Below are positions 9,767 through 23,743 of a stretch of 64,000 nt of DNA, one piece after another. The first letter of the stretch is position 1. Every line of letters begins with the position of its first letter. Under the pieces are notes generated by a model. That model was not told the DNA's origin. It searched no databases and saw only the letters and a list, made by a program, of their open reading frames with translations. The stretch spans positions 930,001-994,000 of the forward strand of contig NZ_LT907844.1 in NCBI RefSeq assembly GCF_900215505.1. The letters are read 5' to 3'. Both the position numbers and the translations under genes were made by a program. The DNA comes from Cohaesibacter sp. ES.047. GTDB taxonomy: Bacteria; Pseudomonadota; Alphaproteobacteria; Rhizobiales; Cohaesibacteraceae.

Positions 9767-10735
9767 TCAGGAGCGGGGATGGGCTTTTTGATAGATCGAC
9801 ATCAACTCGGACATTTCGACCTCGGTGTAGCTCTGGGTTGTTGACAGGCTGGCATGGCCCAGTAGCTCCTGAATGGTCCTTAGATCGCCGCCATTGGCCA
9901 GCAAATGCGTGGCAAAGGAATGCCTCAGGCCGTGGGGCGTGGCGCTGTCTGGCAGGCCAAGGGCACCGCGCAGCAGCTCGATTGTCTTCTGCACCACGCG
10001 CGGGCTCAAGGGGCCGCCTCGCACACCGCGAAAGAGCGGTTCGTCTGGGTCCAGTTCAAACGGGCAACGGTCGATATAGTCCGTAAGAGCGGTCTGGACC
10101 ACCGGCAGCACAGGCAGGCGGCGCTGCTTGTTGCCCTTGCCGGTCACGGTCATGGCGTTCTGGCCGGGCTGGGGGGCCGTGCGCAATGTCAGTGCGAGGG
10201 CTTCGGAGATGCGAAGGCCAACCGCATAGAGCAAAAGAAAGACGGCGCTGTCGCGTGCCGTAACCCATGGTTCCGTCGCCAGCGATTCCGACGGGTTCAC
10301 CAGCCGCTGCGCCTTTTCAACCGTCAGCGGTTTTGGCAAGGAGCGCGAATATTTGGGCGGCTTGACCGCTTTGAAGGGCGCTGAGGTTGCCTGACCGCGC
10401 TCTTCAAGATAGCGCACAAAAGACCGGATGCCAGCAAGACTTCGTGCGAGTGAGCGCGAGGATACGCCATCCTGTCTGCGCCGTGCCATATAGGAGCGCA
10501 CGTCTGCGGGGCGCAGGGACGGGAAATGGGACAGGTCGGCAGGCTCGCCCATGTGATCGGTCAGAAAGGCAAAGTACTGGTCGAGATCCCGGTCATAGGC
10601 TTCGCAGGTTGCCTCAGAGAGCCGCCGTTCGTTCGTCAGCCCTTCTAGCCACTGCTCCTGAGCCTTGCGCAAGGGTCTCGTGGCAATGATCAGGGCATGG
10701 GGGGGCTTGGTGGCAGCCTGACTTGAGCGGGCCAT
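9767..10735 (-). CDS. xerC: Tyrosine recombinase XerC
   Basis: Site-specific recombinase that, with XerD, resolves chromosome dimers at dif. The 322 residues comprise an N-terminal SAM-like core-binding domain (about 25-115) and a catalytic domain with all expected residues: Arg175 (GLRISEAL), Lys200 (GKGNKQR), His268 and Arg271 (HGLRHSFATHLL), His294 (LLGHASLSTTQ) and nucleophile Tyr303 (SYTEVE). The start is backed by AGGAGA six bases upstream. Its housekeeping context, without phage genes or repeats, fits XerC rather than an integrase. It lies downstream of the aldolase gene. Confidence 0.9.
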   Translation of the reverse strand: MARSSQAATKPPHALIIATRPLRKAQEQWLEGLTNERRLSEATCEAYDRDLDQYFAFLTDHMGEPADLSHFPSLRPADVRSYMARRRQDGVSSRSLARSLAGIRSFVRYLEERGQATSAPFKAVKPPKYSRSLPKPLTVEKAQRLVNPSESLATEPWVTARDSAVFLLLYAVGLRISEALALTLRTAPQPGQNAMTVTGKGNKQRRLPVLPVVQTALTDYIDRCPFELDPDEPLFRGVRGGPLSPRVVQKTIELLRGALGLPDSATPHGLRHSFATHLLANGGDLRTIQELLGHASLSTTQSYTEVEMSELMSIYQKAHPRS

Positions 10736-10784
10736 CGGGGTCTCCTGTCGTCGGGCGGGGCAAGCGGCACTATGACTTCAGCGA

Positions 10785-10820
10785 ATCAAAAACCCCGACA
10801 CCTGTTGCCAAGCATCGGGG
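10785..10820 (-). terminator. Terminator between the aldolase gene and xerC
   Basis: On the minus strand CCCCGA and TCGGGG flank a 16 base loop and are followed by TTTTTGATT. It would limit read-through from the aldolase gene into xerC. Two further hairpins lie upstream of it in the same 160 base gap (10847-10863 and 10870-10889). Confidence 0.6.
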
Positions 10821-10846
10821 ATAAGGATTAACCCTTTTTTAAGGCC

Positions 10847-10889
10847 GATCGATGCGATCGATCTTTCAAACGCGATTTTAATATCGCGT
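10847..10889. repeat. Two small adjacent hairpins 3' of the aldolase gene
   Basis: GATCGAT/ATCGATC (10847-10863, loop GCG) and ACGCGAT/ATCGCGT (10870-10889) are perfect 7 bp inverted repeats, 6 bases apart, just after the stop codon at 10896. Neither has a T-tract. They may protect the 3' end of the aldolase message. Confidence 0.45.
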
Positions 10890-10895
10890 GGAGCC

Positions 10896-11549
10896 TTAAA
10901 CGATTTTCTGACCGGTTTTCGCCCAGTCGGCCAAGAAGGCTTCGAGTCCTTTGTCAGTCAGGACATGTTTGGAAAGGCCCTTGATGACGGCTGGCGGCAT
11001 GGTTGCCACATCGGCACCGGCCAGAGCGCATTCCTTGACGTGGTTCGCGCCGCGGATGGAGGCTGCCAGAACTTCGGTCTCGAAACCGTAGTTGTCATAG
11101 ATGGTGCGGATTTCTTCGATCAGCTCCATGCCGTCGATGTTCAGATCATCAAGGCGACCGATGAACGGAGAGATGAAGGTCGCGCCAGCCTTGGCTGCAA
11201 GCAGGGCCTGGTTGGCCGAGAAGCAGAGGGTGACATTGACCTTGTGGCCCTGATCGGTCAGCGCTTTACAAGCTTTCAGGCCATCAATGGTGAGGGGCAG
11301 CTTGATGCAGACATTTTTCGCGATCTTGAGCAGCTCTGCTGCTTCTGCGAGCATGGCTTCGGTTTCCAGCGCGGTAACTTCGGCGGAAACGGGACCGTCG
11401 GTGATTTCGCAGATCTCTGCGATGACTTCCTTGAAGTCACGACCGGATTTCACGATGAGGGACGGGTTGGTTGTGACACCATCGATCAGGCCGGTAGCGG
11501 CCAGTTCACGGATCTCGTTGGTATCAGCGGTGTCGACGAAGAATTTCAT
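10896..11549 (-). CDS. fsa: Small transaldolase / fructose-6-phosphate aldolase family protein
   Basis: A 217 residue single-domain TIM barrel of the TalC/FSA subfamily, much shorter than classical transaldolases (about 320 residues). The Schiff-base lysine is Lys83 in [17 protein letters not shown] (24-31) and [11 protein letters not shown] are further family signatures. It either moves dihydroxyacetone units between sugar phosphates (pentose phosphate pathway) or cleaves fructose 6-phosphate; sequence alone does not separate the two activities. Transcribed towards xerC and divergent from priA across a 367 base gap. Confidence 0.9.
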   Translation of the reverse strand: MKFFVDTADTNEIRELAATGLIDGVTTNPSLIVKSGRDFKEVIAEICEITDGPVSAEVTALETEAMLAEAAELLKIAKNVCIKLPLTIDGLKACKALTDQGHKVNVTLCFSANQALLAAKAGATFISPFIGRLDDLNIDGMELIEEIRTIYDNYGFETEVLAASIRGANHVKECALAGADVATMPPAVIKGLSKHVLTDKGLEAFLADWAKTGQKIV

Positions 11550-11916
11550 TGGAATCGGTGCTCCCTAGTCCATTCGCGCGGGACTGTGTCGTGCTTCGTA
11601 ACGACGACAGGATAACGCGCTGTTTCAATGGTTGTACACTTCTCGCATTTGAGGGCTTGCGCGAAATGTTCTAGATCAAATTTTCTTCAGCTGCCCGCCT
11701 GAAAGCAGAAATGTTGATCTACCTGGTCAACCCGGTGGCATCGAATCGGGTTATGCTTTCGCGATTAATGCCCCGGCCAAACCTGCGCCAATTCCGGAAT
11801 GGAAATCGCTGACAGATTTGCATATGTTCCTTAAACCAAAGTTGGCCATCCGTCAGCCCCCCTGAATGGCGAAAAGTCGTTTCCTCTGTCGAGAAGTCTA
11901 AAATAAAGGGATCTTT
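11550..11916. other. Divergent intergenic region, aldolase gene / priA
   Basis: This 367 base gap carries the promoters of two divergent genes. AGGGAG ahead of the aldolase start and AGGGATCTTT ahead of the priA GTG are the ribosome-binding sites. I see no convincing -35/-10 pair, RNA gene or small coding region in it. Confidence 0.5.
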
Positions 11917-14115
11917 GTGTCTTCGTTTAGTCAGATCGTGTCGGTTCTGGTCCCCGTTTTCGCGGGGGGCACCTATAGCTATGGGGTTCCCAGTCTTCTG
12001 GGCAGCGAGGATCCTGACTTCGGGCACCTTGAGCCGGGGCAGGTTGTGCGTGTGCCGCTGGGGCCGCGTTCGGTGATCGGTGTGGTTTGGGACGATGAAA
12101 GCGACTTCAAGGATGAATCCCGGATCAAGGATATCGAGCATGTCTATGACGGGGTGAGGCTGTCCGAGGATTTCAGGCGCTTTGTCGACTGGATCGCCAG
12201 CTATACCCTTGCACAGCGGGGCATGGTGTTGCGTATGGTCTTGCGCGGGGAAGAGGCGCTTCTGCCGCCAAAGCCCACACCGGCCTTGCGCCTGACGGGG
12301 CCTGCACCAGAGCGCATGACCAAGGCCCGTGCGCGGGTCATTGAGGCGATGGAAGGGGGGCTTGCCGAGACAAAGTCCGAAATCGTTGAGAGATCCGGTG
12401 TTTCGGCCTCGGTCATCGATGGTCTCATAAAGGCCGGAACGCTTGAAGCCTGTCTTCTGCCCCCGCCCAAGCTGATGGAGCGTCCCGACGCCGATCATGC
12501 CCCACCTGCTTTGTCCAAGGCTCAGGAAGAGGCTGGCGAAAAGCTGCGCAATGCGGTCGCCCAATCCCGGTTCTCAGGCATCCTTCTTGATGGGGTGACG
12601 GGATCGGGCAAGACGGAAGTCTATTTTGAAGCGGTTGCCGAAGCGCTGCGCCAGGGACGTCAGATCCTTATTCTGGTGCCCGAGATTGCGCTCACCAGTG
12701 CGTTTCTTGATCGATTCGAAGCCCGATTCGGAACCCGTCCGGGCGAATGGCACTCCGGCCAGTCGCAAAGATACAAGAACCAGATCTGGCGCGGCGTGGC
12801 GACCGGTGAGGTCGACGTGGTCGTGGGCGCGCGCTCCGCGCTGATGCTGCCCTTCCGCGCTTTGGGTCTGATCATCGTGGATGAGGAGCATGACGGGGCC
12901 TACAAACAGGAAGACCGCGTGATCTATAATGCTCGGGACATGTCGGTGGTGCGCGGGCATCTCAGCGGCTTTCCGGTGATTTTGGCCAGCGCCACGCCAT
13001 CGGTCGAGAGCCGCAACAATGCGGATCAGGGACGGTATGAGCATATCTGTCTGCCTGATCGCTTCGGCGGACAGTCCATGCCGGATATCAAACTTATCGA
13101 CATGCGGGTCAATCCGCCCGAGCGCGGCAACTTTCTCTCACCGCTTCTTGTCGATGCGGTCAATGAGACTCTGGAGGCCAAGGAACAGAGCCTATTGTTC
13201 CTCAACCGACGCGGCTACGCTCCCTTGACCCTATGCCGAACCTGCGGCCATCGCTTCCAATGCCCCAGTTGCTCGACATGGTTGGTGGAGCACCGGTTCC
13301 GCAAGCAGCTGGTGTGCCATCACTGTGGCCATTGCGAACCGGTGCCGCCATCCTGTCCGCAGTGCGGTAATGAGGACAGTCTCGTCGCCTGTGGACCGGG
13401 AGTGGAGCGGATCGCAGAGGAAGCCGCGAGCCTCTGGCCGGACCGGCATATCGTTATTCTGTCAAGCGATCTCATCCACGGGGTGCAGCAGCTCAAGGCC
13501 GAGCTTGAGCTGATTTCCTCAGGCAAGGCCGATATCGTGATCGGGACACAGTTGGTCGCCAAGGGGCACAATTTTCCCTCAATGACACTGGTGGGGGTGA
13601 TCGATGCCGATCTGGGGCTGGCCCACGGGGATCTGAGGGCCGGGGAGAAGGTGTTCCAGACCCTTGCTCAGGTCACGGGCCGGGCAGGACGGCACAAGGG
13701 GCAGGGGCGCGGCTTGCTTCAGACCTATGCGCCGGATCATCCCGTGATCAATGCCCTTGCGGTGGGCGACCGTCAGGGGTTTTACACCTATGAGCTGGAG
13801 CAGCGTCAGCGGGCGATGATGCCTCCCTTCGGGCGCCTTGCCGCCGTGATCCTGTCTTCCGAGCATCGTGAGGCTGCCTTGTCCTACGGTCGGGAGATGG
13901 TTCGCTGCGTACCGCGCGAGGAGGATGTGCGGGTGTTGGGGCCGGCGGAAGCGCCGCTTTCCGTTTTGCGGGGGCGTTATCGGTTTCGCCTGCTTGTGGC
14001 CGCCCCAAGAGCCTTTCCCCTATCGCCCTGGTTGCGGCGCTGGTTGGCCGCTTGTCCCAAGCCAAGTGGTTCTTTGCGTGTACAAATTGATGTCGATCCG
14101 GTATCTTTTGTCTAA
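11917..14115 (+). CDS. priA: Primosomal protein N' (replication restart helicase PriA)
   Basis: 3'-to-5' DNA helicase that recognises stalled forks and reloads the replisome. The 732 residues have an N-terminal DNA-binding domain, helicase motif I GVTGSGKT (near 226-233), the DEEH box in LIIVDEEHDGAYKQ, and GSATP-like ASATPS. A zinc region follows with paired cysteines in LCRTCGHRFQCPSC, VCHHCGHC and SCPQCGN, then motifs V and VI (GTQLVAKGHNFP, QVTGRAGRH). The GTG start is supported by AAAGGGATCTTT just upstream. It lies immediately before the ATP synthase operon, a common Hyphomicrobiales arrangement. Confidence 0.95.
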   Translation: MSSFSQIVSVLVPVFAGGTYSYGVPSLLGSEDPDFGHLEPGQVVRVPLGPRSVIGVVWDDESDFKDESRIKDIEHVYDGVRLSEDFRRFVDWIASYTLAQRGMVLRMVLRGEEALLPPKPTPALRLTGPAPERMTKARARVIEAMEGGLAETKSEIVERSGVSASVIDGLIKAGTLEACLLPPPKLMERPDADHAPPALSKAQEEAGEKLRNAVAQSRFSGILLDGVTGSGKTEVYFEAVAEALRQGRQILILVPEIALTSAFLDRFEARFGTRPGEWHSGQSQRYKNQIWRGVATGEVDVVVGARSALMLPFRALGLIIVDEEHDGAYKQEDRVIYNARDMSVVRGHLSGFPVILASATPSVESRNNADQGRYEHICLPDRFGGQSMPDIKLIDMRVNPPERGNFLSPLLVDAVNETLEAKEQSLLFLNRRGYAPLTLCRTCGHRFQCPSCSTWLVEHRFRKQLVCHHCGHCEPVPPSCPQCGNEDSLVACGPGVERIAEEAASLWPDRHIVILSSDLIHGVQQLKAELELISSGKADIVIGTQLVAKGHNFPSMTLVGVIDADLGLAHGDLRAGEKVFQTLAQVTGRAGRHKGQGRGLLQTYAPDHPVINALAVGDRQGFYTYELEQRQRAMMPPFGRLAAVILSSEHREAALSYGREMVRCVPREEDVRVLGPAEAPLSVLRGRYRFRLLVAAPRAFPLSPWLRRWLAACPKPSGSLRVQIDVDPVSFV

Positions 14116-14186
14116 TAAAAACAGATTCATTCATCCGTCTTTCGCAGTATAAACGGCTTTTACGACTTATAGCCATGAAGGTAATG

Positions 14187-14215
14187 TTGCGCAGTCGGAA
14201 GGCATGTGCTAGACG
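14187..14215 (+). promoter_or_regulatory. Candidate promoter of the atp operon
   Basis: TTGCGC (14187-14192) and TAGACG (14210-14215) are separated by exactly 17 bases, about 105 bases upstream of atpH. Both boxes deviate from consensus, so this is a suggestion; no better pair was seen in the 205 base gap after priA. Confidence 0.3.
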
Positions 14216-14320
14216 AGCATCGACCTAGGAGTGAGACGCTCCCGGGTGGATGATACGGACGCCCTTAGAAGATGGCGGTTCCTAAGTGGGAATACGCTGC
14301 GAATGTAGGGTAATCTCCTA

Positions 14321-16428
<2,108 letters not shown>

Positions 16429-16458
16429 AACCCGACTGACGGGGAACGGAGGCTAAGA

Positions 16459-18797
<2,339 letters not shown>

Positions 18798-18833
18798 GCG
18801 ACGTCAACGCCCTGAGAAAATAGGATATCCAAC

Positions 18834-19238
18834 ATGGCCGAAGCTTTCAGCTTTGAACTTGTATCACCGGAAAGACTGGTTCTTTCAGCCGCTTGTCGCT
18901 CAGTCGTTGTGCCGGGCATGGACGGATTTTTCACCGTCCTGAAAGACCATGCGCCGGTGATTGCCTCCGTTTCTCCTGGTGTTCTTGAAGCCGAACTGGA
19001 GGATGGCAGCAAACAGGATATTTATATCCGTGGCGGTTTTGCCGATGTCACGCCGTCCAGTCTGAAGGTTCTGGTTGAACAGGCGCTGCCGGTTGTAGAG
19101 CTGGATCTTGAGCGGGTGCAACAGCTCATCAAGGATGCTGAGGAAGATGTCGCAGATGCCGAAACTGACGAGGTCTTGAATGAGGCGGCACTCCGCCTTG
19201 CGCGTCTCGAGAAGTTGCGTTTGGCGACGACGAAATAA
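18834..19238 (+). CDS. atpC: ATP synthase F1 subunit epsilon
   Basis: Epsilon subunit of the central stalk, 134 residues. It has the N-terminal beta-sandwich (FELVSPERLVLSAACRSVVVPG, DIYIRGGFADV) and a shortened C-terminal two-helix region (DAETDEVLNEAALRLARLEKLR). Last gene of the F1 operon; the a, b and c subunits of F0 are not in the window, consistent with the split atp operons of alphaproteobacteria. Confidence 0.95.
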   Translation: MAEAFSFELVSPERLVLSAACRSVVVPGMDGFFTVLKDHAPVIASVSPGVLEAELEDGSKQDIYIRGGFADVTPSSLKVLVEQALPVVELDLERVQQLIKDAEEDVADAETDEVLNEAALRLARLEKLRLATTK

Positions 19239-19263
19239 GCTCGTTTGTTAAGGAATTGAATAG

Positions 19264-19298
19264 AAAGGCCGTGGCATTTGCTGCGGCCTTTTTGTTTT
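19264..19298 (+). terminator. Terminator of the atpHAGDC operon
   Basis: AAAGGCCG (19264-19271) pairs with CGGCCTTT (19284-19291) and is followed by TTGTTTT. It starts 26 bases after the atpC stop. Confidence 0.85.
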
Positions 19299-19699
19299 AT
19301 ATCGAGACAGGGCGCACCGTGAACGCAGTCAGTCGAGCGCGGAGGTTTCGCTCTCCCTAAAAAGGGATTGCGTTCTCCGAACCCTATTCTGGTTTACTCT
19401 CTCTATAAGTGCATAGTATTGAAATGTTTGTGAATAGAGCCTGTGAGATACCTGACTTGCCTATAGTCATGGTTGTATAGAATCACATTTGCACGATCCG
19501 AGTAAAAAACGACTTTTGGGTCGCTCCAATCAAAATAAATTCATTCCTTTCTCGTTCCGATTTTCTCTTTTAGTTATCAAATAATTAAGCTTCAATCCAT
19601 TTCATTCATATTTGTACTTAATGGATTGTTAACCTTGGTTTACAAAGTTGGTTGTAATTCGCGTTTTGACTTACACCCAAAGGTTTTACGGTCCCTATT
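19299..19699. other. AT-rich intergenic region upstream of the chemoreceptor gene
   Basis: About 400 bases, clearly richer in A and T than its surroundings, with no credible reading frame. It must hold the chemoreceptor promoter, but I find no confident sigma-70 or sigma-28 boxes. The stretch just before ATG 19700 lacks a strong ribosome-binding site. Confidence 0.5.
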
Positions 19700-21805
19700 A
19701 TGAACACCGCCACAACCCTTCCCGATACGGACGCTACAACTCCGGATTCTGGTCACGTTCTTCATGACAAGCCTCAACGATCCTTGCTGTCCCACCTCAG
19801 GATTGGTCACAGGATCTATTTGGGTTTTGCTTTCATCCTTCTCCTGCTGGTCGGTCTGACGACCTACGGAACGCTCAATCTCAAAGACCTTGAAGACAGG
19901 ATCCTTTTTTATGGCGACAAGGCAGGAGATGCACTGCTGTTGTCTGATCTGCAACGCAGAGTGGTCGCGACGCAGCTTGAGGCCCGTGCTTATCTGGCAA
20001 CCGTGACAAAGGAGGCGGCGGAAGCCAGAAAGAAAGACTTCTCAGACAGTTTTGCCAAGGTGCTTGAGAATGTTGAGCTTGCCAGAAGCGAATTGCAGAA
20101 GCCGGAACGGGTAGCCCTGCTGAAACAAATTGATGCCCGGTTGGAAAGCTACAAGAACGGGTTTCTGGACATCACTAACCACCGTAGTGAGATGCAGCGC
20201 CTTGCCGGCGTGGAAATGGCGGAGCAGGGCAATCGGATCAAGGATGAACTGAGCCACATCCGGGATGCAGCCTTCTCCAGTGCTGACCTCGTCTCGGCAC
20301 GCTATGCCAGCGAGGCCCAGGAATATCTGCTTTTTGCTCGATTGAACGTGATGAAGTATCAATCATCGACCAGCGAAGCCGAGGCCGAAACAGTCGAGAA
20401 AAACCTCAGGCATCTTGAAGACAAGCTGGTTCAGCTGGAAGACAGTGTTATAAGCACCGCGCAGAAGTCCACGCTGCGCGACGCCAATCGCGATACCAAG
20501 GACTATCTGGACGCCTTCAAGCGTCTTCATGAGGCCACCCAGGAAACCTTCCGGCTGCGACAGGAAGTGCTTGATACGGAAGCCACAGAGATCCTCGCCG
20601 CCTCCCGGGCAATCACCGTGTCCGCCAAGAAGGATGAAGGTGCGACACAGGAACGGGTCAACAAGCAGATTGACGACTTGAGGCTGATGATGATGCTTGT
20701 GGGCATTATCGCAACAAGCGTCGGGCTTGTTATTGCCTTCCTGATCGCGCGCAGCATCACCAAACCGGTGGTGTCCCTGACCGGTGTCATGGTTCGATTG
20801 GCCAACAATGACCTTACGGTTTCTGTCACCGGGCGTGAACGGGGCGATGAGGTCGGATCAATGGCGCAAGCGGTTGAGATATTCAAGCAGAATGGGATCC
20901 GGACAAGGCAGCTTGAAGAGGAGCAGAAGCAGGCGAAGATCGAGGCTGAAAAGGAAAAGCATGAGCTGATGGTCAAGATGGCCGACGAATTCGATGCTCA
21001 TGTCGGATCCATCGTCAATGCGGTCTCCACGGCGTCGACAGAGCTTAGTGCAACGGCCAAGGCGATGGCAGATGTGTCAATCGAAACCGAAAGCCAGGCG
21101 ACGCGGGCATCGGCTGCCTCCGAGCAGACATCGAGCAATGTGCGGTCCGTTGCGTCTGCAACTGAAGAGATGACCAGCACGATTGCCGACATCAGTCAGC
21201 AGGTGGTTCAGGCCAACAACGCCGCCCGGGATGCGGTGGAGAAGGTTGGAGAAACCAACGGTCAGATCCAATGGTTGGCCGAAACCTCCACCAAAATCGG
21301 CGAAGTGGTCGAAATGATCTCTGGCATCGCCGAGCAGACCAATCTTCTGGCGCTCAATGCCACGATCGAATCAGCGCGTGCAGGGGCCGCCGGGCGCGGG
21401 TTTGCGGTGGTTGCCAGCGAGGTTAAGGCGCTTGCTGGGCAGACCGCCAAAGCGACCAGCGATATCGGAGCCAAGATCAACGAAATCCAGTCGGCGACGC
21501 GAGAAGCCTCGTCATCAATGGAGGACGTCAGCCACGTCATCCAGACGGTCAATGAGATTTCTGCGGTGATTGCCTCCGCGATGGAAGAACAGAACAGTGC
21601 TACGCAGGAAATTGCCAGCAACGTTCATCAGGCCGCAGAAGGAACCCAACTGGTCAGTGAGAATGTCTCGGCGGTTTCCTCGGCCTCCAAGGATGCAGGC
21701 GCGGCCTCGGCGCAGGTGCGGTCCGCAGCAGCGGAGCTTGAGCAGCAGTCGGCGTTCCTGAAAGAGGAGGTTGCGAAGTTTGTCACTCAGGTCAGGGCAG
21801 GATAG
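19700..21805 (+). CDS. Methyl-accepting chemotaxis protein with large helical sensor domain
   Basis: Membrane chemoreceptor of 701 residues. TM1 is at about 38-60, followed by an all-helical periplasmic domain of roughly 265 residues whose size suits a bimodular helical bundle (HBM) better than a simple four-helix bundle. TM2 is at about 328-350, HAMP at about 351-404, then a signalling domain. The CheA/CheW tip reads [41 protein letters not shown] when its contiguous parts near 535-575 are joined. The C-terminus ends FVTQVRAG, without the NWETF-type CheR/CheB tether. Ligand unknown; HBM receptors characterised elsewhere bind TCA intermediates, which is only a hint. Confidence 0.92.
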   Translation: MNTATTLPDTDATTPDSGHVLHDKPQRSLLSHLRIGHRIYLGFAFILLLLVGLTTYGTLNLKDLEDRILFYGDKAGDALLLSDLQRRVVATQLEARAYLATVTKEAAEARKKDFSDSFAKVLENVELARSELQKPERVALLKQIDARLESYKNGFLDITNHRSEMQRLAGVEMAEQGNRIKDELSHIRDAAFSSADLVSARYASEAQEYLLFARLNVMKYQSSTSEAEAETVEKNLRHLEDKLVQLEDSVISTAQKSTLRDANRDTKDYLDAFKRLHEATQETFRLRQEVLDTEATEILAASRAITVSAKKDEGATQERVNKQIDDLRLMMMLVGIIATSVGLVIAFLIARSITKPVVSLTGVMVRLANNDLTVSVTGRERGDEVGSMAQAVEIFKQNGIRTRQLEEEQKQAKIEAEKEKHELMVKMADEFDAHVGSIVNAVSTASTELSATAKAMADVSIETESQATRASAASEQTSSNVRSVASATEEMTSTIADISQQVVQANNAARDAVEKVGETNGQIQWLAETSTKIGEVVEMISGIAEQTNLLALNATIESARAGAAGRGFAVVASEVKALAGQTAKATSDIGAKINEIQSATREASSSMEDVSHVIQTVNEISAVIASAMEEQNSATQEIASNVHQAAEGTQLVSENVSAVSSASKDAGAASAQVRSAAAELEQQSAFLKEEVAKFVTQVRAG

Positions 21806-21830
21806 GGGTTGTGTCCTGATCGGAGCGTGG

Positions 21831-21864
21831 GGTCACTTGCTTGGGTGGCAAGTGGCCCTTTTCT
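21831..21864 (+). terminator. Terminator after the chemoreceptor gene
   Basis: GGTCACTTGC (21831-21840) pairs with GCAAGTGGCC (21848-21857) with one G-U pair, followed by CTTTTCTAT. It separates the receptor gene from the convergent rppH. Confidence 0.7.
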
Positions 21865-21907
21865 ATGGCCGGTGTCTGAAGGACGCCGGAAAAGCATATA
21901 AGACCCC

Positions 21908-22411
21908 TTAGTCGATGAGGTCCTCAAAAGCCTTGACGACCTCTGTATAGACGTCCCGTTTGAACGGTACGATGAGGTCAGGCACTTTGGCAAGCTCTTC
22001 CCAACGCCAGTTCTGAAACTCCTGATGCTGTTTGCCGTCGCCGGGGGTGAGAATATTGATCTCTTTGTCGTCTCCTTCGAAGCGGAAGGCGAACCAGCGT
22101 TGGCGCTGGCCACGGAATTTGCCTTTCAGCCCGATGCCTAACAGATCGTCGGGAAGGTCGTAGTAGAACCAGTCCGGGGCTTCGCGCATAAGCGAGACGT
22201 TGTGAATGGTGGTTTCTTCGAACAGCTCGCGTTTTGCCGCGTCAAGGGGATCTTCGCCCTTGTCGATACCGCCCTGAGGCATTTGCCATGTGAACTGGCT
22301 TGTGGCGAGTTCGGTGGAGCCATAGCGATCGCCGATCCAGACCTTGTTGTCCTTGTTCAGCACACAGATGCCAACGCAATCGCGGTAGGGGAGATCCTCA
22401 CGTGAAACCAT
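21908..22411 (-). CDS. rppH: RNA pyrophosphohydrolase (Nudix)
   Basis: Nudix hydrolase that removes pyrophosphate from 5'-triphosphate mRNA, allowing RNase E-dependent decay. 167 residues from ATG 22411. The Nudix box spans about 47-69 (GGIDKGEDPLDAAKRELFEE); the position that is usually Gly near its end is Thr here. RFEGDDKEINI and QNWRWEELAKVPDLIVPFKRDVY are typical RppH/IalA segments. A TTG at 22453 could extend it by 14 residues, but homologues align from MVSREDLPYR. Last gene of the long minus-strand series starting at rplU. Confidence 0.93.
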   Translation of the reverse strand: MVSREDLPYRDCVGICVLNKDNKVWIGDRYGSTELATSQFTWQMPQGGIDKGEDPLDAAKRELFEETTIHNVSLMREAPDWFYYDLPDDLLGIGLKGKFRGQRQRWFAFRFEGDDKEINILTPGDGKQHQEFQNWRWEELAKVPDLIVPFKRDVYTEVVKAFEDLID

Positions 22412-22487
22412 GTCTTGATGCCTTGCTGTTTGGATGGAGCGCCCTGAATACAAACCGGGGGACCGGATTCAATTCTGACGCTTCAGC

Positions 22488-22536
22488 AGAGCCGTTTTGC
22501 GCGTGGTCAGGAGCCGGTGCGCGCGAGAACGGCTCT
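22488..22536 (-). promoter_or_regulatory. Stem-loop between the deacetylase-like gene and rppH
   Basis: AGAGCCGTT (22488-22496) and AACGGCTCT (22528-22536) form a perfect 9 bp outer stem that continues, after a mismatch, as GCGCG/CGCGC. The outer stem includes the stop codon of the upstream gene. No T-tract follows on the minus strand, so it looks like a processing or stabilising element. Confidence 0.45.
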
Positions 22537-23680
22537 ATTGTTGCAGGAGTGTTGTGACAGGAACGAGCGCAAAGCCGCGCTGTCTGAGATTTTGGGTCCA
22601 GTCCGATATGGACCTGATGGATATGGGATAGGCCGAGGCCACACCGAGCGCGACGCCCTTTTCCTGTGCAATCGTTTCGAGCTGGATGAGCCGGGTTTCG
22701 ATATCGGCAGCTCGGCCACGGGCATCAATGATGAGATCGGCGCGCAGGTTGGGCACATTCAGATTGCTGGCGAGGGTGTTGAGGCGGCTGCGCCCTGATG
22801 CGCCCGTCTCGACATACATCAAGCCGTTGGCTTTCATTTCGCGCATTAAATCGGTTCCGGCCATTTCATCGGTCGAGAAGCGGGCCCCCATGTAATTGAC
22901 CACGCCGACATATTCATCAAAGCGTCCCAGCACCCAGTTCAGGCTGGCGCTGTTGGTCTTGGCATCGGCCGAGGTCAGCAGGGTGTGCGGGCCGGGGTCG
23001 TTGTTGGGATAGTCGAACGGCTCCATCGGCACCTGAATGAGCAGTTCGTGGCCTTGGCCGCGTGCTTTTCTGGTCCAGCGTGCAAGGGAATTGCCATAGG
23101 GAGCAAAGGCAAGAGTGATGTCGGGCGAGAGCAGGCTGAGCGCTTCCTGCGTCGTGGTCTGTGACAGTCCAAGTCCATCGACGATAATCGCAATCTTGGG
23201 CAGGCCAGCGATGGCGTCGCTGTTTACTTCCCGTGCATTCAATCGATAGGGAGCCTTGCTGATGTCCGAGGTGGCCGAATTGAGCGTCGGGTCCGAAGGA
23301 TCCAGCACGCGCACCTCGCCATTGCCCAACGTGTCGGTCTCGGTCGAGGCGAGCTGATCGTCGGGCGTGAGCTCGGTCAGGCCGTTCATGTCAGCGTCGG
23401 GGTCGGGCTGACCATCGATGTTGGTTTCGGGTATGCCGGGTTTGAGGCCGGGGCGAATGCCTTCGATCCCGATCTGGGTGCCTGAATTCATGGCACCGGA
23501 TAGATCGACGACTTTGGTGGCGTAGCCGCCATAGGGGTCATCGACGAGGAAAACCCAGGATGCAAGGCCAGTTATGACAACGGCAAGCGCAGCAAGGGAT
23601 CCCAACATAAAGATCTGGCTTTTGCGAAGGGAAGGCTTGTTCGTTTGCCCAAGGGGCTTGTTCAGATCATTCGCCGCCAT
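22535..23680 (-). CDS. Divergent polysaccharide deacetylase family protein
   Basis: A 381 residue protein with one N-terminal membrane anchor (about 23-45), a Pro/Asp-rich periplasmic linker (50-150), and a C-terminal domain related to NodB-type deacetylases (DUF610/YibQ group). The domain has PKIAIIVDGLGLSQTTTQEAL, the DITLAFAPYGNSL strand and MGARFSTDE. The classical metal-binding H-x-x-x-H is not obvious, as is usual in this divergent group. ATG 23680 has CGGAG upstream. It sits directly after ctpA, the standard Hyphomicrobiales arrangement, suggesting a role in envelope or peptidoglycan turnover; function is unproven. Confidence 0.85.
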   Translation of the reverse strand: MAANDLNKPLGQTNKPSLRKSQIFMLGSLAALAVVITGLASWVFLVDDPYGGYATKVVDLSGAMNSGTQIGIEGIRPGLKPGIPETNIDGQPDPDADMNGLTELTPDDQLASTETDTLGNGEVRVLDPSDPTLNSATSDISKAPYRLNAREVNSDAIAGLPKIAIIVDGLGLSQTTTQEALSLLSPDITLAFAPYGNSLARWTRKARGQGHELLIQVPMEPFDYPNNDPGPHTLLTSADAKTNSASLNWVLGRFDEYVGVVNYMGARFSTDEMAGTDLMREMKANGLMYVETGASGRSRLNTLASNLNVPNLRADLIIDARGRAADIETRLIQLETIAQEKGVALGVASAYPISIRSISDWTQNLRQRGFALVPVTTLLQQ

Positions 23681-23743
23681 GATCCGCTCCGGACTTTTGT
23701 AAGAGGAAGAGGCAGGCCCCATGTCGGGGCCTGCCATCAATCT

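Noticed and set aside
9767-10735. Tyrosine recombinase as marker of an integrated element
   Set aside because: It has the length and residues of XerC, sits among housekeeping genes, and has no adjacent tRNA, excisionase or direct repeats.
11719-12564. A 281 codon minus-strand frame overlapping priA and its upstream region
   Set aside because: It is mostly antisense to the conserved N-terminal half of PriA and shows no domain; treated as a shadow frame.
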